DNA from: Agrococcus pavilionensis RW1 | Lineage (GTDB): Bacteria > Actinomycetota > Actinomycetes > Actinomycetales > Microbacteriaceae | Assembly (NCBI RefSeq): GCF_000400485.1 | Contig: NZ_ASHR01000014.1 | Location: 62,001-126,000 of the forward strand | DNA: 64,000 nucleotides | Direction: 5' to 3' | Part shown: positions 8,253 to 17,187 of the stretch, piece after piece | Numbering within the stretch: the stretch's first letter is position 1 | Layout: the number at the start of each line of letters is the position of its first letter | Translations under genes and position numbers: made by a program | Notes under the pieces: generated by a model | Databases searched by the model: none | The model's input: only the letters and a program-made list of their open reading frames with translations | What the model was told of the DNA's origin: nothing

Positions 8253-8678
8253 TCAGCGCAGGTCGATGGTCAGCAGCATGTCGTCCTCAACACCGCGCAG
8301 AAGGCGTTCGTCGACGTCGGTCAGCTGCACGCCGCGCGAGCGACGCGGCGCCACGGTGAGCTCCGACGGGCTCCAAGCGCGCAGCACGGAGATCCGACGG
8401 AGCTCGGCCGCTGATCCCGGCAGGGCGTGGAGCCAGTCGAGGAGGGCCGCGGCCGGCGTCTCGCCGTCCACCTGCTCGCGGCCACGGAGCCCGACGACGC
8501 CGTCGCAGTCGCACATGCGGCGCGTCAGCGTGAACGTCTCCGCATCCGCGCCGACGCGCTTGGATGCGACGGTGAACGGAGTCGGCTGCGGCTCGACCCC
8601 GAGGCGCTCGAGCGTCATGGCGCGGAACTCGTCGTCGAGCAGATCGGCGCGGAGCGCCCAGATCACGGTTGCGCACAT
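8253..8678 (-). CDS. Conserved-looking hypothetical protein
   Basis: 141-aa protein from ATG 8678 with GGAAGGA seven bases upstream. It starts MCATVIWALRADLLDDEF and has a cysteine cluster (RRMCDCDGVVGLRG) in the middle, no membrane segment and no signal peptide. The clean ribosome site and host-like codon use support a real gene. Function not recognised. It is divergent from the lipoprotein hydrolase gene, with 169 bases between them. Confidence 0.65.
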   Translation of the reverse strand: MCATVIWALRADLLDDEFRAMTLERLGVEPQPTPFTVASKRVGADAETFTLTRRMCDCDGVVGLRGREQVDGETPAAALLDWLHALPGSAAELRRISVLRAWSPSELTVAPRRSRGVQLTDVDERLLRGVEDDMLLTIDLR

Positions 8679-8847
8679 CGTTGGTCCTTCCGAGCCGGTA
8701 GGGACCCTCGGAATCGCCTCGGCAGCGGAGCCGGCTCCGCGGTCATCGAGACGATCGTATGCCAGCCTCGAGCCCTCCACGCGACTCGGCCGCGCGCCGC
8801 AGCACCGCTGATGCGGCTCGCATAGCCGCGCCGCATACCGTAGGAGC

Positions 8848-10419
8848 ATGCATCGCTCCCGCGGCCCGGCCGCCCTCGCCGTCGCGGCCGCCGCGCTCCT
8901 CGCGCTCACCGGCTGCCTCGTCCTGCCGGCACCGCCCGCGGCCGCGCCGCCGACCGGGCCGAGCAGCGTCGCCGTGCCACCGTGGGAGCCGACCGGCGAG
9001 GACGTCGCGCCCGGCCTCGAGCGGTACTACGGGCAGGACGTCGACTGGACCTCGTGCGGCGACAGCTGGTGCGGCACGATCACCGCGCCGATGGACTGGT
9101 TCGGCTCCGTCGACGACGACATCGAGCTCTCGGTCGTCGTCGCCCCCGCGACCGGGGTGCGCGAGGGCGCGATCCTCTACAACCCCGGCGGCCCCGGGGC
9201 ATCCGGCGTCGACTACGTCTCGCAGTACGCCGACTTCCTGCTCCCGCCCGAGGTGCGCGAGCACTACGACCTCGTCGGCTTCGACCCCCGCGGCGTCGGC
9301 GGATCGACGCCCATCTCCTGCTACGACGACCCGCAGGAGTTCTACGACTGGATGTGGGGGCTCCCCGAGGGCCCCGCGCCCGAGCCGCTGAGCGACGAGG
9401 ACCTGCAGCTGCAGCTCGAGTCGGCGCAGTGGTTCGCCGACGCGTGCCTCGAGCACACCGGCCCCTACCTCGAGTTCGTCGGCACCGAGCAGGTCGCGAG
9501 CGACATGGACCTCATGCGGGCGCTGCTCGGCGAGGAGCGGCTCAACTACCTCGGCGTCTCCTACGGCACGCTCATCGGCTCGACCTACGCCGACCTCTTC
9601 CCCGAGAACGTGGGCCGCATGGTGCTCGACGCCGCGGTCGCGCCCGACCGCTCCGAGTTCGAGGGCACGCTCTTCCAGGCCGCCGGCTTCGAGCTCGCCT
9701 ACGGCAACTTCGTCGCCGATTGCCTGCAGCAGCGCGACTGCCCGTTCACGGGCACGCAGGAGGAGGCGCTCGAGCAGACGCGCGCGCTCATCGACGGGCT
9801 CGACGCCGACCCGATCGAGGTCGCCGACGGCCGCCAGCTCGGCTCCGGTGCCTTCTTCATCGCCATCGCCGCGAACCTCTACAGCGACCTGCAGTGGCAG
9901 GTGCTGCGCGGCGTGATCGCCGACGTCATGGCGGGCAGCGGCGAGAGCGCGTACGCCGAGGCGGATGCGTACTACGGCGTGCGCCCGGACGGCACGTTCG
10001 AGGACAACTCCTACGAGGCGCTCGTGTCGGTCAACTGCCTCGACGCGCCGGCCGTGACGGACTTCGACGAGGTGCGCGCGAACGGCGCCGAGGTCATGGC
10101 GGCCGCGCCGACGCTCGGGCCCGGCTTCGTCGGGCTCAGCAGCTGCGCCGCGTGGCCGTTCGAGGCGACGCGCGAGCCGCACGCGATCACCGCGCCCGGC
10201 GCCGACCCGATCATCGTGATCGGCGGTCGCAACGACCCGGCGACGCCCTACGAGCAAGCCGTGGCGCTCGCCGACATGCTCGAGTCGGGCGTGCTCATCT
10301 CGGTCGAGGCCGAGGGTCACGGGCAGTACTACGCGCCGATGCCGAACGCGTGCGTCGACGAGCCGGTGAACGAGTACTTCCTGACCGGGGTCGCGCCGAC
10401 CGCCGATCTCGACTGCTGA
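8848..10419 (+). CDS. Secreted lipoprotein alpha/beta hydrolase (TAP-like peptidase family)
   Basis: 523-aa exported hydrolase. The signal peptide ends in a lipobox (ALTGC, Cys ~25), followed by a Pro/Ala-rich linker, so the enzyme should be anchored on the outer face of the membrane. Family motifs: LYNPGGPGASG (oxyanion loop), FDPRGVGGS, the nucleophile elbow GVSYGTLIG (Ser), then GGRNDPATPYEQA (Asp) and GHGQYY (His). This matches the actinobacterial tripeptidyl-aminopeptidase-like S33 group; the true substrate is unknown. The start at ATG 8848 has GGAG upstream and TACCGT as a possible -10. Confidence 0.85.
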   Translation: MHRSRGPAALAVAAAALLALTGCLVLPAPPAAAPPTGPSSVAVPPWEPTGEDVAPGLERYYGQDVDWTSCGDSWCGTITAPMDWFGSVDDDIELSVVVAPATGVREGAILYNPGGPGASGVDYVSQYADFLLPPEVREHYDLVGFDPRGVGGSTPISCYDDPQEFYDWMWGLPEGPAPEPLSDEDLQLQLESAQWFADACLEHTGPYLEFVGTEQVASDMDLMRALLGEERLNYLGVSYGTLIGSTYADLFPENVGRMVLDAAVAPDRSEFEGTLFQAAGFELAYGNFVADCLQQRDCPFTGTQEEALEQTRALIDGLDADPIEVADGRQLGSGAFFIAIAANLYSDLQWQVLRGVIADVMAGSGESAYAEADAYYGVRPDGTFEDNSYEALVSVNCLDAPAVTDFDEVRANGAEVMAAAPTLGPGFVGLSSCAAWPFEATREPHAITAPGADPIIVIGGRNDPATPYEQAVALADMLESGVLISVEAEGHGQYYAPMPNACVDEPVNEYFLTGVAPTADLDC

Positions 10420-10477
10420 GCGATCGCTCGGCGAGTCGAGCGAGACGGGCTCTTCTTCCGCAGCTCGAGCAGCAGTG

Positions 10478-10560
10478 CATGTGGGTGGTCACGCCTACCC
10501 TGCTCGCAACGAGGTCGAGAGTGGATGTGGGCGGCCCCATCTACCCTCCTCGCAAGGGAG
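10478..10560 (+). repeat. Duplicated promoter-like block before the DUF222-HNH gene
   Basis: Two ~35-base blocks 47 bases apart (from 10478 and from 10525) share ATGTGGG(T/C)GG and CTACCCT(G/C)CTCGCAA. TACCCT could be a -10 in each. The second block runs into the ribosome site of the HNH gene. It looks like a duplicated promoter/5' leader. Confidence 0.55.
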
Positions 10561-10566
10561 GCGACG

Positions 10567-12270
10567 ATGTCGAGCACCGAGCAGGCCAGGGCGGCGGTTG
10601 AGGCCGCTCGGGCGCTGCTCGCGGATGCGCCCTCGTTCGCTCGAGCCTCGGACGACGAGACGGTCGAGATCCTCGGCTGCGTCGCCGAGCTGACCCGCGT
10701 CACGGAGGCGCTGCAGGTGCGGCTCGCGCGCGAGGTCGAGGAGCGCTCGCAGGGCCCGGTCGACGAGCCGCTGTGCCTGCTGCTGGGTGCTCGGCACGCG
10801 AAGGAGGCAGTCGGCCGGGCGTTCGGCATGCGCCCGGGCCGCGCGTCCGACCTGCTGGTCGTGGCGCGGGCGACGTCACCGTCGATCGGCATCACCGGTG
10901 CCGCCATCCCCGCCAAGTATCCCGCCGTCGCGGCCGCGCTCGCCGAGGGCGAGCTGTCGTTCGCGCAGGCGCAGGCCATCGTCACGACCCTGGAGCCGGC
11001 CGCGGCCCGCGCGGACGTCGAGCGGCTTCGCGCCGCGGAGCGGACGCTCGTCGGCCACGCGACCGACCCGGCCATGCCGCGGCCGCCGGAGCAGCTGACG
11101 GTGCTCGCGCGCCGCTGCGTCGCGCTGCTCGATCCCGACGGGGTGCTGCCCAACGACGAGAAGCAGCGGGCGCTGCGGTTCCTGCGCATCCGGCAGCAGC
11201 CCGACGGGTCGTGGCTGACGACGATGCGCTCGCCTGCCGAGGAGGGGTCGAAGGTCAAGGCGATGGCGGATGCGTGGGGTGGCCCGCGCGTCAAGGTCGC
11301 CTTCCACGACGACCGCTGCGCACGGGGCGGCTGCGACGGCACCGACTGCGACGGGGAGGCCTCGCTCGACGACCGCACGCCGGAGCAGAAGGCGCACGAC
11401 GCGTTCATCGCGATGGTCACGGCGCACGCCGCGTCCGGAGATGCGCCGCTCGCCGGCGGTGAGCCGCCCGTGCTCACCTACGTCGGCACCATCGAGGCGT
11501 ACAGCGCCTACCTGCAGGGCATCGCCCACCCCGAGCGGACCGTCACGATCGAGCACACCGGATGCCTGCTCCCGATCGAGCACGTCGACCAGCTCCTCTG
11601 CCACGCCGCGATCGAGCAGCTGATCGTCGACGAGCACGGCCACCCGCTGTGGCTCGGCCGCACCAAGCGCGTGTTCAACCGCGCGCAGCGGCGCGCGCTC
11701 GCCAAGCGCGACAAGGGCTGCCGAGTTCCGGGCTGCGGCATGCCGGTCGCCTGGTGCGAAGCGCACCACATCGTCCCCTGGCAGCTCGGCGGCAAGACCG
11801 ACATCGACAACGGCATCCTCGTCTGCAGCTACCACCACCACGAGATCCACGCAGGCCGATTGCGAGTCGAGAAGGCCGGGCCAGGGCCAGGGCAATGGCG
11901 CATCGTCGCCGAGCTCGAGCCCGCGCGCACCCGCACCGCCGTCCTCGGGATGACCGCCGCGCCCGAGACCGAGATCGGCGCCCGTGGCCCATCGCGCCTC
12001 GCGGCGACCGCACCGCCCTCTCTCGCGGTGCGGCTTCCCGATCCGCCCGCGCGCGGCGTCGAGCTGCGCCACGCGACCACCATCGCACCCGACGAGCCGC
12101 GTCTTGCCGGGGTCGTGGCGCCATCCGTCCGCCGACCGCGGCGGCATCGGCAGCCGAGCTCCCTGACAGAGCCACGGCTCCGCGCGCGGCTCGAGCGGCA
12201 CGGCCCTGCTCGCGAGCATCCCGCACGCGCCGATCTGCTGCCACGGCCGGGGATCGTGCTGCGCCGCTGA
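10567..12270 (+). CDS. DUF222/13E12-type HNH endonuclease
   Basis: 567-aa protein. The first ~330 residues are the helical DUF222 (13E12) domain: LARRCVALLDPDGVLPNDEK is a typical stretch. A DRCARGGCDGTDC cysteine loop follows in the middle. The C-terminal HNH nuclease reads KGCRVPGCGMPVAWCEAHHI and later NGILVCSYHHHEIHA, giving a CxxxC zinc pair and the HH/H catalytic set. The family is multi-copy in Actinobacteria and often thought to be mobile or phage-related; its biological role is unsettled. ATG 10567 is chosen for GGGAGG upstream, although the frame is open earlier. Confidence 0.88.
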   Translation: MSSTEQARAAVEAARALLADAPSFARASDDETVEILGCVAELTRVTEALQVRLAREVEERSQGPVDEPLCLLLGARHAKEAVGRAFGMRPGRASDLLVVARATSPSIGITGAAIPAKYPAVAAALAEGELSFAQAQAIVTTLEPAAARADVERLRAAERTLVGHATDPAMPRPPEQLTVLARRCVALLDPDGVLPNDEKQRALRFLRIRQQPDGSWLTTMRSPAEEGSKVKAMADAWGGPRVKVAFHDDRCARGGCDGTDCDGEASLDDRTPEQKAHDAFIAMVTAHAASGDAPLAGGEPPVLTYVGTIEAYSAYLQGIAHPERTVTIEHTGCLLPIEHVDQLLCHAAIEQLIVDEHGHPLWLGRTKRVFNRAQRRALAKRDKGCRVPGCGMPVAWCEAHHIVPWQLGGKTDIDNGILVCSYHHHEIHAGRLRVEKAGPGPGQWRIVAELEPARTRTAVLGMTAAPETEIGARGPSRLAATAPPSLAVRLPDPPARGVELRHATTIAPDEPRLAGVVAPSVRRPRRHRQPSSLTEPRLRARLERHGPAREHPARADLLPRPGIVLRR

Positions 12271-12292
12271 TCCGCGGGCGGAACCTCGGCCC

Positions 12293-14710
12293 CTACTCCG
12301 CGGGCCCGCCGCCCTGCCACAGCCAGTCGGCGACCTCCGGGATGTCGACGCCGTGCTCTCGCGTGTGCGCGCGGGCGCGAGCACGCGCATCCGCCCACTC
12401 CTCGAGCACGTCGGCGCGCGACTCGGCGAGGCCCGGCACGCGCTCGATCACGTCCATCGCCAGTCGGTAGCGGTCGAGGTCGTTGAGCAGCACCATGTCG
12501 AACGGCGTTGTGGTCGTGCCGCGCTCGACGTAGCCCCGCACGTGCAGGTCGTCGTGCACCGCCCGCTTGTAGGTCAGCCGATGGATGAGCCACGGGTAGC
12601 CGTGGTACGCGAAGACCACTGGCCGGTCGCGGGTGAAGATCGCGTCGAAGTCGGCGTCCGGCAGGCCGTGCGGATGCTGCCCCTCGCTCTGCAGGCGCGT
12701 GAGGTCGACGACGTTCACGACGCGCAGCGAGAGCTCCGGCACGCGCTCGCGCAGGAGCGATGCGGCGGCGAGCGCCTCCAGGGTCGGGACGTCGCCCGCG
12801 GCCGCGAGCACGGCATCCGGAGCCCGATCCGCCGTCTCGGTGCCCGCCCACGGCAGCACGCCGAGGCCGCGCTCGCAGTGCTCGGCCGCCTCGGCCATCG
12901 AGAGCCACTGCGGCGCGGGCTGCTTGCCGGCGACGACGACGTTGACGTAGCCGGTCGAGCGCAAGCAGTGGTCGGCGGTCGAGAGCAGCGTGTTGGCGTC
13001 GAACGGCAGGTAGACCCGCACGACCTCGGGGCTCTTGTTGAGCGCGACATCGATGAAGCCCGGGTCCTGATGGCTGAAGCCGTTGTGGTCCTGTCGCCAC
13101 ACGTGGCTCGAGAGCAGGAAGTTGAGGCTCGAGATCGGCTCTCGCCAGGGCACGCGGGCGGCAGACTCGAGCCACTTCGCGTGCTGCCCGAGCATCGAGT
13201 CGACGATGTGCGCGAACGCCTCGTAGGTGTTGCAGAGGCCGTGCCGGCCGGTGAGCAGGTAGCCCTCGAGCCAGCCCTGGCAGAGGTGCTCGCTCAGCAC
13301 TTCCATCACGCGGCCGGTCGGCGCGAGGTGCTCGTCGCCGGGCAGCGTCTCGGCGTTCCACTGCCGATCGGTCGACGCGTAGACGTTCGGCGCGAGGCGA
13401 TTGGATGCGGTCTCGTCGGGCCCGAAGATGCGGAACGTCTCGGGGTTGTCGCGGATGACCTCGGCGAGCCAGGCGCCCAGGATCGCGGTCGCCTCCGCCT
13501 CGTCGGCGCCGCGAGAGGCGGCGTCGACCTCGACCGCGCGGTCGCGGAAGTCGGTGAGCCGCAGCGGCTCCCGCACCTCGCCGCCGTTCGCGACCGGGAT
13601 CGCGCCCATGCGCAGCTCGCCCTCCGGCGCGTGGCTCGCGACGAGCGGCACGGGCGCGCCGCGCTCGTCGAACAGCTCCCCGGGGCGGTACGAGCGCAGC
13701 CACTCGGCGAGCAGCCCTCGGTGCGCGTCGTCGTCGCGCACACCCGAGAGCGGCACCTGATGCGACCGCCAGGTGCCCTCGACCCGGGAGCCGTCGACCT
13801 CGCGCGGCCCCGTCCATCCCTTCGGGCTCCGCAGCACGATCATCGGCCACGCGGGACGCGCGGTGAGGCGGCCCGTCGACGCGTCCGCCTTGATCGTCGC
13901 GATCCGATCGAGCGCGTCGTCGAGCACCGCGGCGAAGCGCGCGTGCGCGTCGAGCGCCGGCTCGCCATCGGCGCCGACCTCGACGACGAGCGGCTCGTGG
14001 CCGTAGCCGCGCAGGAGCGCGACGAGCTCCTCCTCGGGGATGCGGGCCAGCAGCGTGGGGTTGGCGATCTTCCACCCGTTGAGGTGGAGGATCGGCAGCA
14101 CGGCGCCGTCGGCGGCGGGGTTCAGCAGCTTGTTGCTGTGCCACGAGGCAGCGAGCGGCCCGGTCTCGGCCTCGCCGTCGCCGATGACGCACGCGACGAG
14201 CAGGTCGGGGTCGTCGAACGCCGCCCCGTACGCGTGCGCGAGCGAGTAGCCCAGCTCGCCGCCCTCGTTGATCGAGCCAGGGGTCTCGGGCGCCGCGTGG
14301 CTCGGGATGCCGCCGGGGAACGAGAACTGCCGGAAGAGCCGCTGCATGCCCTGCTCGTCGAGGCTCACGTCGGGGTAGCGCTCGCTGTAGACGCCCTCGA
14401 GGTAGGCGCCGGCGACGACCCCCGGGCCGCCGTGGCCGGGACCGGTGACGAAGAGCGTGCGCTGGCGGCGCTCGCGGATCGTGCGGTTGAGGTGTGCCTG
14501 CACGAACGTGAGGCCCGGCGTCGTGCCCCAGTGGCCGAGCAGCCGCGGCTTGAGGTGCTCGCGCTCGAGCGGCTCGCGCAGCAGCGGGTTGTCGAGCAGG
14601 TAGATCTGCCCGACGCTCAAGTAGTTGGCGGCCCGCCACCACGCGTCGACCTGCTCGAGGTCGGATGCGGTGGGCTCGGCCCGTCGGAGCTGCCACGCGG
14701 TCGCCGTCAT
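12293..14710 (-). CDS. xfp: Xylulose-5-phosphate/fructose-6-phosphate phosphoketolase
   Basis: 805-aa thiamine-diphosphate enzyme that splits xylulose-5-P (or fructose-6-P) with phosphate to acetyl-phosphate and an aldose phosphate. Recognised by [15 protein letters not shown] near the N-terminus, [19 protein letters not shown], the signature [15 protein letters not shown], the ThDP/Mg motif GDGEAETGP, and [10 protein letters not shown] in the second half. ATG 14710 (MTATAW) gives the usual length; an in-frame ATG at 14770 would overlap the tRNA promoter. It converges on the HNH gene, with 22 bases between the stops. Its acetyl-P product could feed the acetate/acetyl-CoA pool served by acs. 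Confidence 0.95.
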   Translation of the reverse strand: MTATAWQLRRAEPTASDLEQVDAWWRAANYLSVGQIYLLDNPLLREPLEREHLKPRLLGHWGTTPGLTFVQAHLNRTIRERRQRTLFVTGPGHGGPGVVAGAYLEGVYSERYPDVSLDEQGMQRLFRQFSFPGGIPSHAAPETPGSINEGGELGYSLAHAYGAAFDDPDLLVACVIGDGEAETGPLAASWHSNKLLNPAADGAVLPILHLNGWKIANPTLLARIPEEELVALLRGYGHEPLVVEVGADGEPALDAHARFAAVLDDALDRIATIKADASTGRLTARPAWPMIVLRSPKGWTGPREVDGSRVEGTWRSHQVPLSGVRDDDAHRGLLAEWLRSYRPGELFDERGAPVPLVASHAPEGELRMGAIPVANGGEVREPLRLTDFRDRAVEVDAASRGADEAEATAILGAWLAEVIRDNPETFRIFGPDETASNRLAPNVYASTDRQWNAETLPGDEHLAPTGRVMEVLSEHLCQGWLEGYLLTGRHGLCNTYEAFAHIVDSMLGQHAKWLESAARVPWREPISSLNFLLSSHVWRQDHNGFSHQDPGFIDVALNKSPEVVRVYLPFDANTLLSTADHCLRSTGYVNVVVAGKQPAPQWLSMAEAAEHCERGLGVLPWAGTETADRAPDAVLAAAGDVPTLEALAAASLLRERVPELSLRVVNVVDLTRLQSEGQHPHGLPDADFDAIFTRDRPVVFAYHGYPWLIHRLTYKRAVHDDLHVRGYVERGTTTTPFDMVLLNDLDRYRLAMDVIERVPGLAESRADVLEEWADARARARAHTREHGVDIPEVADWLWQGGGPAE

Positions 14711-14772
14711 GCCTCGAGCCTGGGGGAGCGCGCGCGGGCCGGTCAAGCGTTCGTCGAGGGCTCCGGGCATGC

Positions 14773-14778
14773 GGTAGT
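14773..14778 (+). promoter_or_regulatory. Probable -10 box of the tRNA-Thr gene
   Basis: TAGTAT lies 22 bases before the tRNA 5' end. No strong -35 is seen, though TTCGTC at about 14749 is near the right distance. Confidence 0.4.
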
Positions 14779-14800
14779 ATCGTTGATCGTGCCTCGGCAC

Positions 14801-14873
14801 GCCGCCTTAGCTCAGTCGGCAGAGCGATTCACTCGTAATGAATAGGTCCGGAGTTCGATTCTCCGAGGCGGCA
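14801..14873 (+). tRNA. tRNA-Thr (anticodon CGT)
   Basis: A 73-base cloverleaf folds fully. The acceptor stem GCCGCCT pairs with AGGCGGC (discriminator A). The D stem is GCTC/GAGC, the anticodon stem ATTCA/TGAAT encloses loop CTCGTAA (anticodon CGT, codon ACG), and the T stem CGGAG/CTCCG encloses TTCGATT. CCA is not encoded. Its 3' part is the integration site of the island and is repeated at 28593-28639. Confidence 0.97.
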
Positions 14874-14874
14874 C
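14828..14874 (+). other. attL: left 47-bp island end within tRNA-Thr
   Basis: The 47 bases from the anticodon stem through the acceptor end (TTCACTCGTAATGAATAG to GAGGCGGCAC) are identical to 28593-28639. Upstream sequence keeps the tRNA intact, so this copy lies on the gene side. Confidence 0.9.
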
Positions 14875-14881
14875 AAGGAAT

Positions 14882-14939
14882 AGGCCCCGCAGCGCTGGCC
14901 GGTACACCGAAAAAGTGCACCGGAAAGCATGCGGGGCCT
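14882..14939 (+). terminator. Nested hairpin just inside the left island end
   Basis: AGGCCCCGCA (14882-14891) pairs with TGCGGGGCCT (14930-14939). Inside it CCGGTACAC pairs with GTGCACCGG, with one mismatch. TTCGATTTT follows. It probably terminates the tRNA transcript. The outer stem matches that of the terminator beyond attR (28644-28673). Confidence 0.7.
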
Positions 14940-15065
14940 TCGATTTTGGGTGCGGACGGGGATCGTCCAGGCGTCCAGCAGATCGCTTTCATCGAGTTCC
15001 GGACAGCTATGCGAGCGGGCCCTGATCGGTAGCCGTGGGATCTGTCGCCCCGTGGGATTCTCCCC

Positions 15066-15097
15066 TTGACCTTCCCCTATGGGGAAAGGTGGACAGT
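15066..15097 (+). promoter_or_regulatory. MerR-type promoter/operator 1 (mer operon)
   Basis: TTGACC (15066-15071), a 20-base spacer, then GACAGT (15092-15097). The spacer holds a 22-bp near-palindrome (15069-15090, arms ACCTT...AAGGT around CCCC/GGGG). An over-long spacer with a central dyad is the hallmark of promoters that MerR proteins remodel. It lies about 75 bases before the first mer gene. Confidence 0.82.
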
Positions 15098-15172
15098 GGT
15101 TTCACCAGAGCAGTTGGAACCTCGCGTCGCCGCAACGGGAGTAGGTGGCGACGCACTGAAGGGAAGCCGGGC

Positions 15173-15517
15173 ATGTCCACCACATCGAAGAATGCGCGCA
15201 GGTTCACCTACGTCGCTGCGGGCGGGTTCGTGATCTTGCACGTGCTGTGCTGCGGTCTGCCGCTCTTGATCGCCGCCGGAGTCTTCGGCGGGATGAGCGG
15301 CGCGAGTCTTGCGACCGGCAACGCCGGGTTGGCCGCCGGCGCGGGCGTGCTGGTCGTGGGCTTGGTGGTCTGGCTCATCCGCCGCCGCGGTGCAGGTACC
15401 AGTAGTGATAGGGCTGATTGTTGCGTCCCGGACCAGCATCCCGTTGCCCGCAGCGAGTACGGGCCGGAGGCGCCGGATCGGGCACCGGCTGTGGGGGGCA
15501 CGGAGGCCGGCAAGTGA
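15173..15517 (+). CDS. MerT/MerF-like small mercuric transporter
   Basis: 114-aa membrane protein. Helix 1 contains a vicinal pair, HVLCCGLPLL (Cys26-27), the Hg-binding signature of MerT/MerF helices. Helix 2 spans ~52-69. The cytoplasmic tail has a second pair, RADCCVPD (Cys83-84). It would pass Hg(II) across the membrane to MerA. There is no separate MerP gene. GGGAAG precedes the ATG, and the stop overlaps the next gene's GTG. The mer role rests on the Cys pairs and context; the exact subfamily is uncertain. Confidence 0.72.
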   Translation: MSTTSKNARRFTYVAAGGFVILHVLCCGLPLLIAAGVFGGMSGASLATGNAGLAAGAGVLVVGLVVWLIRRRGAGTSSDRADCCVPDQHPVARSEYGPEAPDRAPAVGGTEAGK

Positions 15518-16482
15518 GCAGTTCGTGGGGGTTAGCGTTCTTGGCGGGGATGCTGGCGACGGTCAACCCGTGCGGGTTCGCGATGCTGCCGACGTACCTG
15601 GCGTATTTCATCGGCGCTGGCTCCCGGACAGGAGGCTCGCGACCATTGTGGGTCGGGGTGCGTTCTGGGGCCGCGCTGAGCGCGGGATTCTCCATGGTGT
15701 TTATCTCCGCGGGTTTGTTGGTGGCGGTGGGGCTGCGTTCTATCGCTTCAGCGATGCCGTGGGCGGCGGTGGGTATCGGCGGCGTGCTGATGGTCGCCGG
15801 GCTGGGCATGCTGGCCGGGTGGCGACTGTCCGGGTCCCGGCTGAACCTCAACCGGTTCCTCACACGGGACAAGCCAGGCTCCGGCCTTAAAGGGGCCTTC
15901 GCTTACGGGATCGCCTACGCGGTTGCCGCGCTCTCGTGCAGCCTGGCGCTGTTGTTGGTCGTTGCGGCTCAGGCCACTGCCACGGGCAGCCTGATCGGGT
16001 TGCTAGCCGTCTTCGCCGCCTACGCCGCGGGGTCCTCGGTGGTGCTGATGCTGCTGTCGGTCAGCGCGGCACTGGCCCATCACTCCCTGGCCAGGCGCAT
16101 GCAACGGCTACTGCCCCTGGTGCATCGCCTCAGCGCGATCGCGCTGATACTGGCCGGCCTGTACCTGATGCTCTACTGGCTTCCGGCCCTGTCCGGCGGG
16201 ACGGCCGGGTCGTGGCTGGGCTTTTTGGCCACACCGATCAGCGCAGCGAGTGTGGCCGTCACCGAGCTCGTAGTTCGCGCCTGGCCTGCACTGACTGGGG
16301 CAGCCATCCTTGCTGTGCTCCTGGCCGCCGTGCTGTCCCGGCGCCTCCGTCCCGCTGCCCGGACCGGACGCCCCGCGCGGGTAGCCGAGGACATCGACGG
16401 CGACCCGGACTCGTGCTGCGCGCCGGACCCGCAGGCCCTGGAGCCTTCCAGCGGCCCCGACAAGCAGGGAGGAACCCAATGA
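15514..16482 (+). CDS. CcdA/DsbD-type membrane thiol transporter in the mer operon
   Basis: 322-aa protein with about six to eight membrane helices. The CcdA signature ATVNPCGFAMLPTYLAY puts one redox Cys at residue 20; the partner is in AALSCSLALLL (Cys142). These two normally carry electrons from cytoplasmic thioredoxin to outside thiol proteins. An unusual cytoplasmic tail ends with GDPDSCCAPD (Cys301-302), a vicinal pair not part of the CcdA fold. Coupled to both neighbours by 4-base overlaps. It likely reduces the membrane-anchored thioredoxin encoded next. Confidence 0.85.
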   Translation: MSSSWGLAFLAGMLATVNPCGFAMLPTYLAYFIGAGSRTGGSRPLWVGVRSGAALSAGFSMVFISAGLLVAVGLRSIASAMPWAAVGIGGVLMVAGLGMLAGWRLSGSRLNLNRFLTRDKPGSGLKGAFAYGIAYAVAALSCSLALLLVVAAQATATGSLIGLLAVFAAYAAGSSVVLMLLSVSAALAHHSLARRMQRLLPLVHRLSAIALILAGLYLMLYWLPALSGGTAGSWLGFLATPISAASVAVTELVVRAWPALTGAAILAVLLAAVLSRRLRPAARTGRPARVAEDIDGDPDSCCAPDPQALEPSSGPDKQGGTQ

Positions 16483-17006
16483 CCCGCATCCGCAACCGCC
16501 GCGTTTACACCACTGTCGCCCTGTGCCTGGCCGCGGTGCTGGTGGCAGTCCTGGTGGTCATCGCCCTGAACCGAGGCGATCAGGCCCCCACCGTGGCCGG
16601 GGATGTGCCGGTGGAGATCACCTCCGTCGACGGCGAGGCGGTGGTGGTGCCTTCCGACCGCGCGACGGTGCTGTATTTCATGGCCAGCTGGTGCGCCTCC
16701 TGCGTCCCACAGGCGACGGCGATGGACGAGCTGGAGGAAGAGCTTGCCGATCAGGTCCGGTTCGTAGCGGTGGACGTGACCCCGGAGGGTTCTGAGATAG
16801 AGGTGGATCGGTTCCGTACCGCCGTTGGGGCACCCGGGCATCCGTACGTCGTGGATTTGACCGGGCGGCTCACCAGCCGCTACGGCATCACTTCGCTGGA
16901 CTCCACCGTGGTCGTGGCCCCGGATGGTGAGGTTCTGGCCCGGGCCGACGGCATGCCTATGGAGGCCGAGGCGCTGCGGGCATTCCTGGACGAAGCGCTC
17001 CGCTGA
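16479..17006 (+). CDS. Membrane-anchored thioredoxin-like protein (TlpA type)
   Basis: 175 aa. Residues ~10-30 form an N-terminal signal anchor (TTVALCLAAVLVAVLVVIAL). A thioredoxin fold follows, with the active site ASWCASCVPQ (Cys72, Cys75) and a cis-Pro region at GAPGHPYVVD. It should face the outside, where the upstream CcdA-like protein could reduce it. Within a mer operon it may keep Hg-binding thiols reduced or handle Hg-thiol adducts; that role is inferred. ATG overlaps the preceding stop. Confidence 0.87.
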   Translation: MTRIRNRRVYTTVALCLAAVLVAVLVVIALNRGDQAPTVAGDVPVEITSVDGEAVVVPSDRATVLYFMASWCASCVPQATAMDELEEELADQVRFVAVDVTPEGSEIEVDRFRTAVGAPGHPYVVDLTGRLTSRYGITSLDSTVVVAPDGEVLARADGMPMEAEALRAFLDEALR

Positions 17007-17127
17007 CCCGTAGCTCACCCGCGCCCCGTTAGTTCAACCGTCGACCCGACGTTGCTTGGCCGGTTCCGGCTGGGCGCAGGCGCCTGACTGACCGGCCTCT
17101 TCTTCATCTCCTTTCGGGCGGGCCCCT

Positions 17128-17159
17128 TGACCTTCTCCCGAAGGGGAAGGTGCACAGTA
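17128..17159 (+). promoter_or_regulatory. MerR-type promoter/operator 2 (before merA)
   Basis: Same design as operator 1: TTGACC (17128-17133), 20-base spacer, CACAGT (17154-17159), and a 22-bp dyad (17131-17152, ACCTTC...GAAGGT). Only the central bases differ from the first copy. It would give merA-merB its own Hg-induced promoter. Confidence 0.82.
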
Positions 17160-17187
17160 GGTATAGCCCGACAACAGGAAGGCTCCT

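Noticed and set aside
14893-15060. Possible small gene between tRNA-Thr and the first mer promoter
   Set aside because: The short ORF at 14838-15032 overlaps the tRNA and hairpin and has no protein-like features.
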